64,000 nucleotides of DNA from positions 25,365,438 through 25,429,437 of the forward strand of contig JAGTTD010000001.1 in the NCBI GenBank assembly GCA_018398585.1, written 5' to 3'. Below are positions 1 through 11,153 of this stretch, one piece after another. This DNA is from Simmondsia chinensis (lineage: Eukaryota; Streptophyta; Magnoliopsida; Caryophyllales; Simmondsiaceae). Positions within the stretch are counted from its first letter, which is position 1; every line of letters starts with the position of its first letter. A program made the position numbers and the translations under genes. A model generated the notes under the pieces. The model saw nothing but the letters and a program-made list of their open reading frames with translations, made no database searches and was not told the DNA's origin.

Positions 1-824
1 AAATAGGGATGCTTGAGAGGCCTTTTAGCATTGTTCAATCCAGAAAAATCAAATACAAAGTAGAGAAATAAGGTAGAAATTCGTATGAAGAAAGAAGGAA
101 GAGAAAAGAAGAAGTTCAGTTTGAAATTTTGCATTTCCAAGTTCTTTTCTATCCTTTTCATCATTAAGTTCATGAATTTGCGTTAAATATGTCTTATATT
201 AAGTTTATCATGAACTAATTTTGTTATTTTAAGGCTAAGATGTAGCCTAAGTTATAATATACGCTCATTTCTAATTCAACATATTCAATGTTTTCTTATT
301 GCGTTGTTGAAGTGTTTATCATTGTTCGTCATGCGTTTTAAATGGTTCATCACCATTTAAGACCTATAATGATTCATAATGAGTCTGAGAGGAGATTTAT
401 GATAATTGCTAAGGTGATAAGCGCAACAAATTGAGCGAATGCTCGAGAGAGATTAACACGATTTGTGTGGTTTTAAAGTGAAAATCATAGAGCTTTAAAA
501 AATCTTTTCTTATTTAAATTTATGCACGATTTGTGCTGTATTCATGCAACTAGGTAAAATCGGATGCCTTGGATTTTATTAAATCATAAAAACCACAAAA
601 AGTTAGTAAACTTTAGATAAAATTCAGTAAACAAATTTTGTTTCGTTTTAATATAATTTATTTTATATCAAAACCTCGATTTTCGGTCTTTCAGATAGTA
701 TTAAAGCTACTGATTTCGATACTTGCTCAATAACAATCCTTGTGGGAATGATACTCTACTCACTACATTTTTACTAGATACGACTCGTGCACTTGCTAAA
801 GCATATACACCAAGTTAAGCATCA
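1..824 (+). repeat. Tat/Athila-type gypsy LTR, 3' part (window-truncated)
   Basis: The LTR begins outside the window. Its end shows the phrase typical of plant Tat/Athila LTRs (a 'GGGAATGATACTCTACTCAC' stretch near 744-763, then 'GTGCACTTGC'), a terminal CA near 824 and a tRNA-Asp-type primer site a few bases later. Positions of about 60-650 recur in inverted orientation at about 1620-2322 and 7406-7500. No coding capacity was seen. The end coordinate is inferred from the primer site. Confidence 0.65.
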
Positions 825-830
825 AGTTTT

Positions 831-848
831 TTGCGCCATTGTCGGGGA
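831..848 (+). other. Primer binding site, tRNA-Asp type
   Basis: The sequence TTGCGCCATTGTCGGGGA differs at three positions from the tRNA-Asp-complementary site TGGCGCCGTTGCCGGGGA used by Athila/Tat elements. It lies just downstream of the LTR end, as expected for priming minus-strand synthesis. Confidence 0.7.
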
Positions 849-1399
849 TTGTCTCTGTTTGAGTGATATCGATGCCAACCTGTATTGGGGCTAATCTGAA
901 ATTGTTAATAATTTGTAAATTTTGTTTAAATTTGAAATATAAATCTCTTTTTATTCATTTATTTTATTTGTAAAGATAATTCTTGAAAATTAATAAATAA
1001 ATAAATAAATTCGTATATACCCCCTTTAAAGAAGAACTTTGTTAGTTTTGTGTTATTTTTTATTTTTCTTATATTTTGTCTTTATTTTCATTTTTATTTT
1101 TCTTATCAGTTCACTTTGTTAGGGTTATAAAAGTTAAATTTGATATTTCTAAAGTTTTCAACAACATTAGGGTTACTACCCCCTTTTAAATTTGTGTTTT
1201 CTTAACTTTTATTTTGGATTGTTGTATTTTTAGACTTTCTGATTAATTTTAACTTTATTTTAATCTTTTTTTTGGTCATCTAGATAGGTTTTTCAAAGTT
1301 AGGTTTGTCATCCTAAAGTTTTTTAAAACCTTTAGTATTACTAATGCCCCTTTCTTAAAACTCGGTTTTCAAGGGTTCATCCATTCTTGACTGTAGGTG
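849..1399. other. AT-rich retroelement leader without ORF
   Basis: About 550 bases of T-rich, stop-rich DNA follow the primer site. Two similar phrases containing 'TTAGGGTTA..ACCCCC' and 'TTAGTATTACTAATGCCCC' (around 1150 and 1340) suggest a diverged internal repeat. This is probably untranslated leader of the Tat/Athila-like element. No gene is visible. Confidence 0.4.
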
Positions 1400-1620
1400 C
1401 TAGAGTAAGGGTTGTATTAGGCTTGTTGATAATTTGACATGTAATCATCCTATTCAAAACCCAGTGAGGAAAATTTGTTGCCCACTTAGCACTCCATATT
1501 AGCATGGTTACCTGCACAAAATTCGCATCTAGGAGTACGTATAACTTTGGCATTTATGCTAACCAGCTGTTTCTGAATTAGTGAGAATTGAGCGGATAAG
1601 GATGTGAATGAAACAAACAA
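1400..1620 (-). pseudogene. Tat/Athila gag zinc-knuckle fragment
   Basis: On the minus strand, 1527-1489 encodes C-E-F-C-A-G-N-H-A-N-M-E-C, a complete CX2CX4HX4C retroviral zinc knuckle, followed by a stop and then VGN. This matches the C-x-x-C-G-G-x-H style of Tat/Athila Gag proteins. Read on the minus strand, the fragment follows the inverted LTR arm directly, so the primer site, leader and N-terminal gag have been lost by deletion. It is a broken remnant and not a functional gene. Confidence 0.6.
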
Positions 1621-2322
1621 AATGAAAAAGAACTAACAATGTTTTACTGAATTTTATGAAAGATGTACTGATCTTAAATGAGTTTAATGATTTAATAAAA
1701 TCTAAAGCTTCCGATTTCACCTAGTTGCATCAATACGCTTTTTATTCTCGATATTCAAGTTGTTATTGCATGTTGATGGTCGAAAACCCCAATTTACTAA
1801 ATATTCTTTCTCAAGAAAATTTAGCATACTCTTTTACATATTAAGTCATCAATCTCTTGCATGAAATTGAATAAGAAAAGAGTTTTGAAGATCCATAATT
1901 TTTACTTAAGACGACACAAATCGCGTTAATCTATATCTAGCATTCGCTCAATTTGTGGTGTTTTTCACTTTAGCAATCATTATAAATCTCCTCTTAGATT
2001 CATTTTGAATCATTACAAGCTTTGAATGGTGATCAAGCATTCAAAACTCATGAAGAACAATGATAAACACACAAACAATGCAATAAACAAACTTTGAATA
2101 CGTCAAATTAGAAAAGAGCGTATATTACAACTTAGGCTACATCATAGCCTTAGAAAGAAAAAAAATTAGTTCATGTTAGACATAATATAAAGCAAAAATA
2201 AGAAAAAAAATCCATAAACTTAAAGAAGAAAAGGCTAGAAAAGAACTTGAAAATATGAAATTACAAACCAAACTTTTCTTCCTTCACCTTTTTCTCCTCC
2301 TCTCAGTTTTTTGTAAGTTCTT
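1621..2322 (-). repeat. Inverted Tat/Athila LTR arm, proximal half
   Basis: Its reverse complement aligns over several hundred bases with the plus-strand LTR at the window start. Shared landmarks include 'GATGTAGCCTAAGTT', 'CAAATTGAGCGAATGCT' and 'AGGAGATTTAT'. The LTR is interrupted by element A and resumes at 7406 with a TATA-like CTATAAATAGG on the minus strand. Confidence 0.7.
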
Positions 2323-2908
2323 TGTTATGATTCGAGAAATCGAGGAATGGAAATCATGGTAGTTGCGTATTGTCCTGCTGCTGAAATGTTGGCTGCTGCT
2401 GCTGGTGTGATGTTATGTTGCTGCTACGTGTGTTTGTTGCTGTTAGGATGTTGTTAGTTTAGTATATGATGTAGTAGCTTGGTCTTAAGCTTCTTTACTA
2501 CAAGGCAATGGTTGTATCTAGTGCATTTCTTGCATTATGGTGCTGCTGCGTGTGCTGTGTTGCTGATAGTGTTAGGTAGTTAGCTGTTAGTTGGCCTTGG
2601 CGCCAAATGAGGTTTAAATGTTAGTTAAGCTTAGTTCTAGATAATTCTAGATAATTCCTAAGTGGTTTAGTCCTTGTGAGGTTAGATTCAATATATTAGG
2701 CTCATACTTTGTAAGTAGTATAAATAAGGGGTATTAGTTTGTAATCCTTAACTTTTGATGAATGAATTGATCTCATTTGATTTCTCTCTCTGTTTTTCTC
2801 ATCTCTTTTCCCTTCTTCCTCATCTAAACTCTATATTCTTTCTCATCTCATACTCTTTCTATCCCAACCAAGGTTAAGGTTCAAGACCTAATCTTCGAAA
2901 CTTTAACA
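2323..2908 (+). repeat. Element A 5' LTR
   Basis: The LTR runs TGTTATGATT...TTTAACA. U3 contains CTG/GCT-rich simple sequence and the palindromic E2F-like site TTGGCGCCAAA (2597-2607). A TATAAATA box lies at 2719-2726. R/U5 is strongly CT-rich (CATCTC repeats). The organisation matches the 3' LTR. Confidence 0.92.
2599..2607 (-). promoter_or_regulatory. E2F-like site in element A U3
   Basis: GGCGCCAAA reads TTTGGCGCC on the minus strand and fits the E2F consensus TTTSSCGC. It lies about 110 bases upstream of the TATA box. The same core is present in the other LTR at 7096-7104 and in LTRs of D, E1, B and the solo LTR at 52925. Confidence 0.5.
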
Positions 2909-2910
2909 AT

Positions 2911-2928
2911 TGGTATCAGAGCCTTGAT
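2911..2928 (+). other. Element A primer binding site (initiator Met tRNA)
   Basis: TGGTATCAGAGCCTTG starts two bases after the LTR end. It is the standard site complementary to the 3' end of plant initiator tRNA-Met. Confidence 0.9.
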
Positions 2929-3816
2929 TTGTCTTCCGAATCAAGCTCATATCTGAAAAAATTACAAAATATGTTTAATTGTATTGCAATTAATCAACAA
3001 AAATAATTGTGTTACAAATTTAGTTCAGATTTGGTGATCAGGAATTCAAATCTGATTTTTTTGAAGAATTTTGGGCGGTTACTGCATCAGCTCACTGCAA
3101 GGCCTGGGAATATCGCTTTCGGTTGGGATTAAGGTGATCAATTGTATTGAAGAAGGTTCATTTGATCCACATTATACTTGATCATCATCAAAATAGCTGA
3201 AATCATCTGAATTGAGGTGATTACAGACTTCATAATTCAGAAGTGGTAATGGTTTTCTGAACTTCAAGTTGCAATTCGATGAGAATTCGTGTTGTGGTTG
3301 GATTGTGATGAAATTGTGTTGATAAGCATAGAATTGGTGATAATTCATTAGAATCTGCGGTGATCTTTGAGATTTATATGTTATTTAATCAAGAATTACT
3401 TAGGCAAAAAACCTGTCAGCAGAGGCGAAAATCTGACAGGAGAAGCGAAAGTGTTGAAATCTGGTTTCGTTCGTTGAGTTCGCTTGAGTGTTGTTTTAAG
3501 GACTTGATTTTGAGTTAGAATCGAGCTTAATTCAGAAGTATAAGTTGAATTACTCGACTAAACGTTTCTGTTAGAAGTCGCTCGAGGTTAGGGTTTGTTC
3601 GAAGTTCTCTTCGAAGTTTATCAGTTACGGTTTATAATCAGTGTCGATTGTGGAACCGTTAGCAAGTGATTGTTTGTGTGAACGAAGTAGTAGAACTTCA
3701 TTAAGCAATCGATTGTTGAAGAGTTGCGAAACAAGTTTTACATTTGCGCGGTTTTCGAACTTGCTTTCCGCGAGCTGAGCTGATTCCAGTTCGAACTTTT
3801 GTTGTTCATTACAAAC

Positions 3817-6800
3817 ATGATCGAAGGTGTGAGAACTCGATCTGGAGCTGGAGGTGCCAATGCTCCGGGTGCTGGTATGGATTTTGTGGCTGCGGTTACA
3901 AATTCCGGTGTGAATGCATCATCCGATCACTATAGGGAATTGAATGACAAGCTTGAACAATTGAATGCTAAGCTTGATTAGCAAAATGCTAGGTCTGATA
4001 TGAAGTTTGAACAGCAAAATGATAGCATTCAGCAAATGTTGAAGAAGCTTTTGGGTAAGGATGTGAACAAGGAAGATCGGGTGCAACAAATTGAGCCTTC
4101 TAGCCAGATAGTTCCGCCTACGGAAGTGGTTCTGCTGCAAGAGTTCATTGTTGAGCAAAAAGAGGAGGTACAATATGTTGTTGTTGAAGATGAACTCGAC
4201 CATGACAATGCCGAAAGTGGAGAGCACAAGCTAGAAGAACCTGAGTTTGAACAAGATGTCTCTTATGAAGACTCTATGCGAGAGTTAGAGTCTATTGACG
4301 ATGTTGAGGAACAATATGATGTGCATCTGGATTGGGAATATGATTCTCATGTCCAAGGAATGATTAAGAAAGCAAAGCGTAAGTCGAAGAGAAATCTCCT
4401 AAGTGAAGCATTGGCAGATGTTGTGGGCAAAAAGAAGTTGTCCAAGCCCAAATTGAAGCGAGAGGTTGTGTTTCAGCCTATGATGCTGGATGATCAGGAA
4501 AGACGAACTCAAGATACTGATCTTACCGATGTAAATGTGGGCATACAAGGTTTAGGTGGTATACATGGAGTGGTGACTACGGAATTTGTGATTCCAAATG
4601 ATGAGGTCGATGCTACTACTGTGATAACCATTAATACATCATCAAATCGGTTAGGAGATACTCCATGACAAGCTGAACAAGGCGTGCTTTTGAGTGAAGA
4701 AAAGTCGTATTCAAGTGTACACTTGTATGACGAGTTGCCTCCTAATCCGGGAGAAGATTTTCAAGTTTATATGAAGCCGAAAAGGTTTGATTCTCTGTTG
4801 AAAAGAACTAATCAAGCTACGAGAGTACGTTTCAAGGTCCAACTAAGGAGAAATCGTGTATCTATACAAGCAATGCAGTTGTTGGATGCGTATAAATGCA
4901 GTAATATGCAAGGACCGTATTCAGATCAGTCCAGAAGCTATCCAGCAGAGGTTTTAGCTGATGAAACTGATGTTGGAAGTCCCTTCAATCCGGGAAAGAA
5001 TGAATTACAAGTATTTGGAGGAGCTACAAATTCGGGGCTGCTGTTTGATGTTGAAGAAGGCAATGTCGATACAAGCATTGGTGGAAAAATTGTTGAGGCT
5101 ATGGATCATTGTGTAGTTAAAATCACAGCCAGCTATAAAGATAGGAATTATACATTTCACAAGCTGCATAATTCGTGTGACAATGAAGGTCCCATTGTCC
5201 CGAAATTCGTGTTGTTTCGGTTCACACAAAAGCACTTACTTGAAAAGATGATAATTGTTGTTAGTGGTTTGAAGAACTGTGGATGGTTTGAGGTGGTGTT
5301 TGGCCTCGGGTATGACCTCACAACAAGTGCATGAAGCCACGTAAAGGTAAAGGTTATGGCATTTGAAAACTGGAATAATCTGCAGATGGAAGGTCCTGAT
5401 CTGGTGCAGAATTCAAGTGTGTTTTGGGTGCTCTGTTGTGGCAGTTCAGAATGGAGAAATCGTATGCATAAGCTCCAATATTTCCTTAATGTTTGGAGGT
5501 AGAAGATCAATGCAACTTCAAGGATAATTTTAGCTGAAATTGGAGTGCATATCAACAGCAAGGTTTGGAGCAGAACATTTCAGATTCTGAAGAATTTTCC
5601 AGCTGATTAAGAGTTGGGCTGGTGTCTCCATTGGCTATACTTGTTATTCATGCTTGAATTGGTCGACAAGGGAGCAAAGCTCGACCATTTGAGGGGCATT
5701 TGTTGGCTGGTCGAGTTGGTGTTCCAGAGAAAACTTGAGTATAGGTTGCAAAGGACGAGCTGCGGCCTTAACAGAGTTGATGGGCATGTTTTGGGAGTTC
5801 AAGTTATGACATTGTGCATTTGGCATTCAAGAATGGTATATGAGCTCCAAATTTGTGTGTTCTATGCTAGAGTTTGGGAAGAAGTGGCTGGAATTTTGAA
5901 ATATTACAAGTTAATTCTCAAGATTCCATTGAAGGAAGTTTTGGAGGATGCAAATCAATTTTGGGGAATGTCTTCGCTGTCAGTTATGAATGTGTGGTTC
6001 AGACTGAGTTTGTTCGATGCTATTATGTCTGGTGGAAGGTGTAATTACTTGTTTTCTTCAAGTAGCTACCACATGGACATACACTGAGCTGCAATCTGCT
6101 GTTATGAACTACATCATGTTGGTTCTGCTGAGCTGCCGGATTCTGCATCACCTTCGGTGCAATTGGGAAACAATCATGGATTTATTAAGCATGTCATGAG
6201 TTGGGTTAGTACGTGGTTGTGTGAGTTGAATTTGTTGGAAAACATTGCAGTAGAACACGTTAATTCAGTAAGGAATCAAGTTCCAGTAGCTAATATGCAG
6301 TTTCGGCATGACGTTCGGCAAGTTCGGAATGAAATAATTCTATTTTGGAGCTGTTCGAATTGCATTTGGGAATGTTTACAAGCAGAATTTAATGTTTGTT
6401 TCTCTTGGTTTGAGTTTGGAAGGCCTCCCGAGATGCTCAAGGACTTCCTATGCAGTTTAATGGAGACAAAGATACACAAAATCAGGAATGTAGCTTTCTA
6501 CATGCATAAAAACAGAATTGTTTCTGCATTTGGGGAATTTTAGCAGCGAGTCTGGGTTTTGAGCTGTGTTAACTGCAACAAGAGGGGTTCGGGATGTGTT
6601 GATGATGTTTGGTTTGATCATAGTAGACCTCCTGAAGAACATTATGTGCTCAAAACACAGACATGGCATCACGATAAATTGAAGTGCTTATTGGTCGTCT
6701 CAGCTGCAGATTTCAGGAGACTTCATCACTTCAGATGTATTTTCATATGCAATAAGTGTCTTCATTGTTACGACTTTCTTCTATTCTTGAGGACAAGAAT

Positions 6801-6840
6801 GTTCTTAAGGGGAAGGGAATGTTATGATTTGAGAAATTGA
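3817..6840 (+). pseudogene. Element A unknown polyprotein (Gag-like start, novel body)
   Basis: One reading frame of about 1000 codons with seven internal stops (at 3979, 4666, 5332, 5500, 5608, 6085 and 6541), where a random frame would hold about 45. The chosen start, MIEGVRT, matches the Gag start of element D. After about 100 residues of Gag-like, coiled-coil-prone sequence, the body becomes an acidic stretch, then a basic one (IKKAKRKSKR), then GEDFQVYMKPKRFDSLL, then a Trp/Cys/Leu-rich C-terminal half. No protease, RT or integrase motif is seen. Element B encodes the same body in the same order. A has roughly 85 residues (about 5100-5330) that B lacks. I do not recognise the family. It could be a captured host gene or an element-specific protein. 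Confidence 0.7.
6807..6819 (+). other. Element A polypurine tract
   Basis: AAGGGGAAGGGAA abuts the 3' LTR and would prime plus-strand DNA synthesis. It is nearly identical to the tracts of E1 (24466-24478), D (42247-42259) and B (34308-34320, minus). Confidence 0.9.
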
Positions 6841-7405
6841 GGCATGGAAATCATGGTAGTTGCGTATTGTCCTGCTGTTGAAATGTTGGCTGCTGCTGCT
6901 GGTGTGATGTTATGCTGCTGCTACGTGTGTTTGTTGCTGTTAGGATGTTGTTAGTTTAGTATATGATGTAGTAGCTTGGTCTTAAGCTTCTTTACTACAA
7001 GGTAATGGTTGTATCTAGTGCATTTCTTGCATTATGTTGTTGTTGCGTGTGCTGTGTTGCTGATAGTGTTAGGTAGTTAGCTGTTAGTTGGCCTTGGCGC
7101 CAAATGAGGTTTAAATGTTACTTAAGCTTAGTTCTAGATAGTTCTAGATAATTCCTAAGTGGTTTAGTCCTTGTGAGGTTAGATTCAATGTATTAGGCTC
7201 ATACTTTGTAAGTAGTATAAATAAGGGGTATTAGCTTGTCATCCTTAACTTTTGATGAATGAATTGATCTCATTTGTTTTCTTTCTCTATTTTTCTCATC
7301 TCTTTTCCCTTCTTCCTCATCTAAACTCTATATTCTTTCTCATCTCATACTCTCTCTATCCCAACCAAGGTTAAGGTTCAAGACCTAATCGTCGAAAGTT
7401 TAACA
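6820..7405 (+). repeat. Element A 3' LTR
   Basis: 586 bp, the same length as the 5' LTR, with scattered substitutions only. It keeps the E2F-like site (7096-7104) and the TATAAATA box, and is followed by the target duplicate TTCTT. Confidence 0.92.
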
Positions 7406-7900
7406 TTCTTCTACTTTGTATTCGGTGTTTGCTGATTGAAATGATGCTAAAATAATTTTCTAATGTTCCTATTTATAGTACATGAGGATAGGAATTCATG
7501 GAATAAAAAAATTATATTGGTTCATGCTCATTTGTTCATTTTGCCGCCCCTCTTTTCAACTTCCTACAACTTGCACTTTTCATTTTTTTTTCTCCATTCT
7601 GCCCCCCCAAACTCAGCTTTTATATCAAGTTATTTGTGTTCTTGAAATTCTAATGAAATCCTAGCTCTTGATTTGCTAGAATTGCCGCCCAAATTTGAAT
7701 ATTGCAACAAGTTGTGTAAGTTGTTGTTTCGTCTTGCCAAACCCGTGTAGATTTGATAAATTTAGCCCATTTCTTGCTTTTGTTTGATGTATCTTGCATT
7801 CACTTGTTGATGTCGATGATAAAACCTAGCAAGAATTAGCATAAAATGAGTGTTTTTGTAAGAAAATAACAATAGGAGCGAAAAAGAGCAAAAGCGATAA
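7406..7900 (-). repeat. Inverted Tat/Athila LTR arm, distal half
   Basis: This continues the minus-strand LTR interrupted by element A. Its reverse complement reads through a TATA-like CTATAAATAGG into 'CCGAATACAAAGTAGA', which matches 'TCAAATACAAAGTAGA' near the window start. The outer end is not defined, so 7900 is approximate. Confidence 0.5.
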
Positions 7901-9060
7901 AAATTTGATATAAGATGGTTAGAAAATGAACCTAAAGGATATAAATAATTATATACTAAATTAGACTTGTCATTGGCTACAGGGCAGCCAACTGGATCAC
8001 CACATAATATGGGTTTTCTGCACCACAATCGGATGGTCTAGTAGAGATCGCGAGAAGAATGTTGGGTGTCATTATCTGATGTTTTATTACCAAGTACATC
8101 AAAGATGGGAGCAGAGAATGTTGTGTCCGCGTGAGAAGACAGAACACTTCACTTCCAACCATCAGTAAAGGCATGACCAGATTCGAGGGCCGCTACTTGA
8201 AGTTCACCCCAGTCACAAGAAAGTGCGTGTAAGGATTTTCGGCATGTTCCTCACATTGGCAAGAGTGATTCAAGCGAACCCGTGGAAAATTCAAGAGCGA
8301 ATTCTCTCCAACTTTGGGTGGATGATGCAGTCCTCATCTTTGTGAGACAGGCTACAATCCGCATATTGGCAGAGTGGGTCAACAATCCACATCTTGGAGA
8401 GATGGGAAGCTGGCATATGCTGGAATGCAACTTGGCAAGAACAGCCCTTAAGATCCATAGGAGAATTCGAGAGCAAATTCTCTCCAACCTGGAGAGGATG
8501 CTTCTGAATTCTCTCCAACCCGGAGAGGATGATGCAGAAGCACTATTGCTGTTGGCGGCTTACATCTAAAATGGACCCAGGCGAGATGGCGGCTCGAAGA
8601 CGAGAGGCTTGGCGGGATGGAATAGGCGGGATCTTGGCTTGGCGGATTTGCATAGACTTGTAGCAAGAGTAAAAGAGCTTGAAGCATTTTACGTTAATGA
8701 GGAGATTTTAGCTTAGATTAGATTAAGGGATAATTATTAGTTGTTTTAGATAATCAATGGTTGCTTTTGTATTTATCTTTTTAATTATTAGTCTTTTTAG
8801 CTTAAATGAATTAACTCCTCTATTTAAGGAAGGGGAGGCCTGGGGTTTTAATTAATTCAAATGCATAGATATTTTATCCTTATTTATGTGTTTTTTTTTT
8901 CTTCCTAATTATAGGGTTGTGAGAATTTAGTTAGACTTTATTCCTCATTGTTTCTAATTGTTGTAGCAATAGAAATTTAAAGAAGGTTGTTGAACATGCC
9001 GCTCCCCTAAATTTCCATGTTCACGATGCATCACTTACACCTTGAAGCGTTCTCCGCAAT
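7901..9060. other. Unclassified non-genic stretch with short repeats
   Basis: No recognisable gene. The longest plus-strand frame (8282-8569, 95 residues) is low-complexity. It contains three imperfect copies of a GAATTCTCTCCAACC..GGAGAGGATG unit at about 8299-8330, 8471-8500 and 8506-8540. After about 8690 the DNA becomes AT-rich, with a 'TTATTAGT' phrase and 'TATTTAAGGAAGG', reminiscent of an LTR promoter region. No LTR pair could be established. Confidence 0.35.
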
Positions 9061-10057
9061 GACCCCATAGCACCAAGAGTCTGGGCTCCCAAAATATTTT
9101 ATTTAGGAAAACTTTTAGAACAAAATTTTTCCTTGTAATGTTTCTTAAAAACATTTTTTCAGAAAATATGCTAAAAATTAATTTAAAAACTCCTAGAACA
9201 ATTTTAGGATTTTACCGTGGAAGACAAGAGAACATATATATATATATAAAGACGAAAGGTGGTGAATCCTCATATGCCATAAAGCCAACTGGAGCATCGC
9301 TAAGTAGTGAGACTTTAATGGCCTAGTAAAGCCCGGGCATCCATCGAATGCATTCATTCGAAATAGATTTTTTCTTGATCAGAATCCAAATCTCTCTATA
9401 TTCTGGCACATAAATGAAGGAATCGAAGAGATTATGGTAGGTCCTAAACTTCAGTAGTTCTATGGCCACTACATGATTGAATTTAGGCTCTATTAGGACA
9501 AGTTAAGGTTCGCACTAATAGCCAAGTCCGAAAGAAAGAGCGCTAGCCAGTGCCTTGGTTTTTCCAACGAAACTCAGCACTTTTTTGCGATAGGAGAAGC
9601 TACTTGACCTGCAAAAAGATCAAAACAAAACAAAGAAAGAGAGCGCCAAGAAACAACACATACCAGGAGGTTCGGGGCTCTTACCCTTAGCCTGGTCACG
9701 ACTTTCCCTAGCTACTGGTAAGTAACGGATACAGGATGGATTTCCCAAGGGTGCACATAGCTTTTGGTATTTGACATTAAAAAAGAAGGACAGATGATTG
9801 GTTAAGACAAATAAACGAGGAGGACATCCCTGAGCCTACATAACACAGATGCCCCTGAAATAGGAGATTGGTTGATCGGAAAGCTCAGGCAGGAATTGCA
9901 TGGAAATCTGACTCGCAAAAGGAAATGTGTCGAGGGATTATTAGCTGGAAGAAAACACGTGCTACAAGGGGAGTGGGAGACACAGCCCTGTGGACAAGAA
10001 AACGTATGCCATGTGCTGCTAATTTATTGGAGACATTAAACAGGCATACCAGGTGTC
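9061..10057. other. Unclassified, possibly organelle-derived stretch
   Basis: Composition shifts to more balanced, purine-rich DNA ('AAAGAAAGAGCGC', 'GCCCGGGCATCC') that reads unlike the surrounding retroelements and resembles plant mitochondrial spacer by style only. A short (AT)n run lies near 9232-9248. No organellar gene was identified, so the origin is a guess. Confidence 0.25.
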
Positions 10058-10507
10058 TGTCATGATCCTAGAAGATGAGGCATATGGAATTGAGTACTAA
10101 GAAGTCAAGGTTGTAATAGAGTAGTTTAAGTCAGATTAGTCAAACGTAGTACTCTTTTTAGTACAATTAGTAGTAATTTGTAGTTGGTGCCAAGTAGGTT
10201 GGTTAAGTGTTAGTTTAAGTCATGTCTAGATATTTTCAAGTAAGTGGAGGGAGGCGGTGGTTAGTTGTGTCTAGGTGAAGTGAATTGTTAGATATTTTCC
10301 CTTGTAATCATCTTAGGCCAGAATTAGTATAAGTAGCTTGACTTGTATTGCAAGAAGGCATTGATGAATATTAATATCTCTTCTTTCTCCCTAATTCTTT
10401 CTACTTCTCAACCCTAATTCTCTTTATTTCTCATCTTGATTTTACTTCTTTCTCATCTCATACTCTTATTCTTAGTTTATGATCCAAGATTAAACTTGAA
10501 TCATAAC
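10058..10507 (+). repeat. Element F 5' LTR
   Basis: TGTCATGATC...AATCATAACA, with 'TATAAGTAGCTTGAC' as a promoter-like region and a CT-rich end. It pairs with 14267-14730, which carries a small net insertion. Confidence 0.85.
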
Positions 10508-10510
10508 AAT

Positions 10511-10525
10511 TGGTAGTAAAGCTAG
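10511..10525 (+). other. Element F degenerate primer binding site
   Basis: TGGTAGTAAAGCTAG corresponds to the initiator-Met site TGGTATCAGAGC with several substitutions, two bases after the LTR. Confidence 0.65.
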
Positions 10526-11153
10526 TGAATTTGCTTTCGATTACATTTAATTAAGTTCAATTTGATTGCAAAGCACTAGATCAAGTTTATTGATAACAAA
10601 TCTTGATTAGGTTGTGTTTGATCAAGAAGTCGTGCTAAATTATTCAGATTTTCAGATTCTGCTGTCAAGATATCAGGTTCTCCTGATTCAGATTGCGTTG
10701 GATCAAGATTTTAGTTTAAGACTTGCTTTTATTTTGTTTGGTAGCTGATTTTTTGTTATCTTGAATCATCAATCAAGCTGGAATTGGATTCAATTCAGCT
10801 GTTTACATATTAAACCTTCTGAATTAATATCGAATTAAGCTGCACTCTTGAGTTTTTATTAGTTGAATTCGCTGACCCTATTCTTTTGTGATCTGGTGCA
10901 AAAGCTCGAAGGTCCAGCTTACATTGCATTTGATCTAGTTGAACCATATCAATTAACCTCGAATCAAGCTTATATTTGAACTTGCTAAAATTAACCTCGA
11001 ATCAAGCTTCAGAACTTCATTCTAGCTGAAGTTGCTTTCGGTTTAGCTGAATTGAGCTGAATTATGTAAGATTTGTGTTCGATTGCTGAATTGTGTTAGA
11101 TTGCTTTCTTTTTCTGCGAAGTTACTGAAGTTGCGGAATTGTGTTAGATAGAA

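Larger units (their letters stand above)
2323..7405 (+). mobile_element. Non-autonomous LTR retrotransposon 'A' (complete)
   Basis: A 5083-bp element with 586-bp LTRs (2323-2908 and 6820-7405), TG..CA ends and a perfect 5-bp target duplication TTCTT (2318-2322 and 7406-7410). The primer site and purine tract are intact. It lacks protease, reverse transcriptase, RNase H and integrase. Instead it holds one long frame with a few stops, starting with a chromovirus-like Gag N-terminus. By hand count the LTRs differ at roughly 3-4% of positions. It is inserted in an inverted Tat/Athila LTR. The same family is represented by element B at 33716-38710. Confidence 0.92.

Noticed and set aside
2370..2600. 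CTG/GCT-rich tracts as coding glutamine/alanine/leucine repeats
   Set aside because: They lie in LTR U3 of elements A and B on both copies, with no open frame extending from them.
8282..8569. A 95-residue plus-strand ORF as a gene
   Set aside because: Several frames overlap at the same place, the protein is low-complexity and follows the short repeats, and there is no homologous copy in the window to support it.
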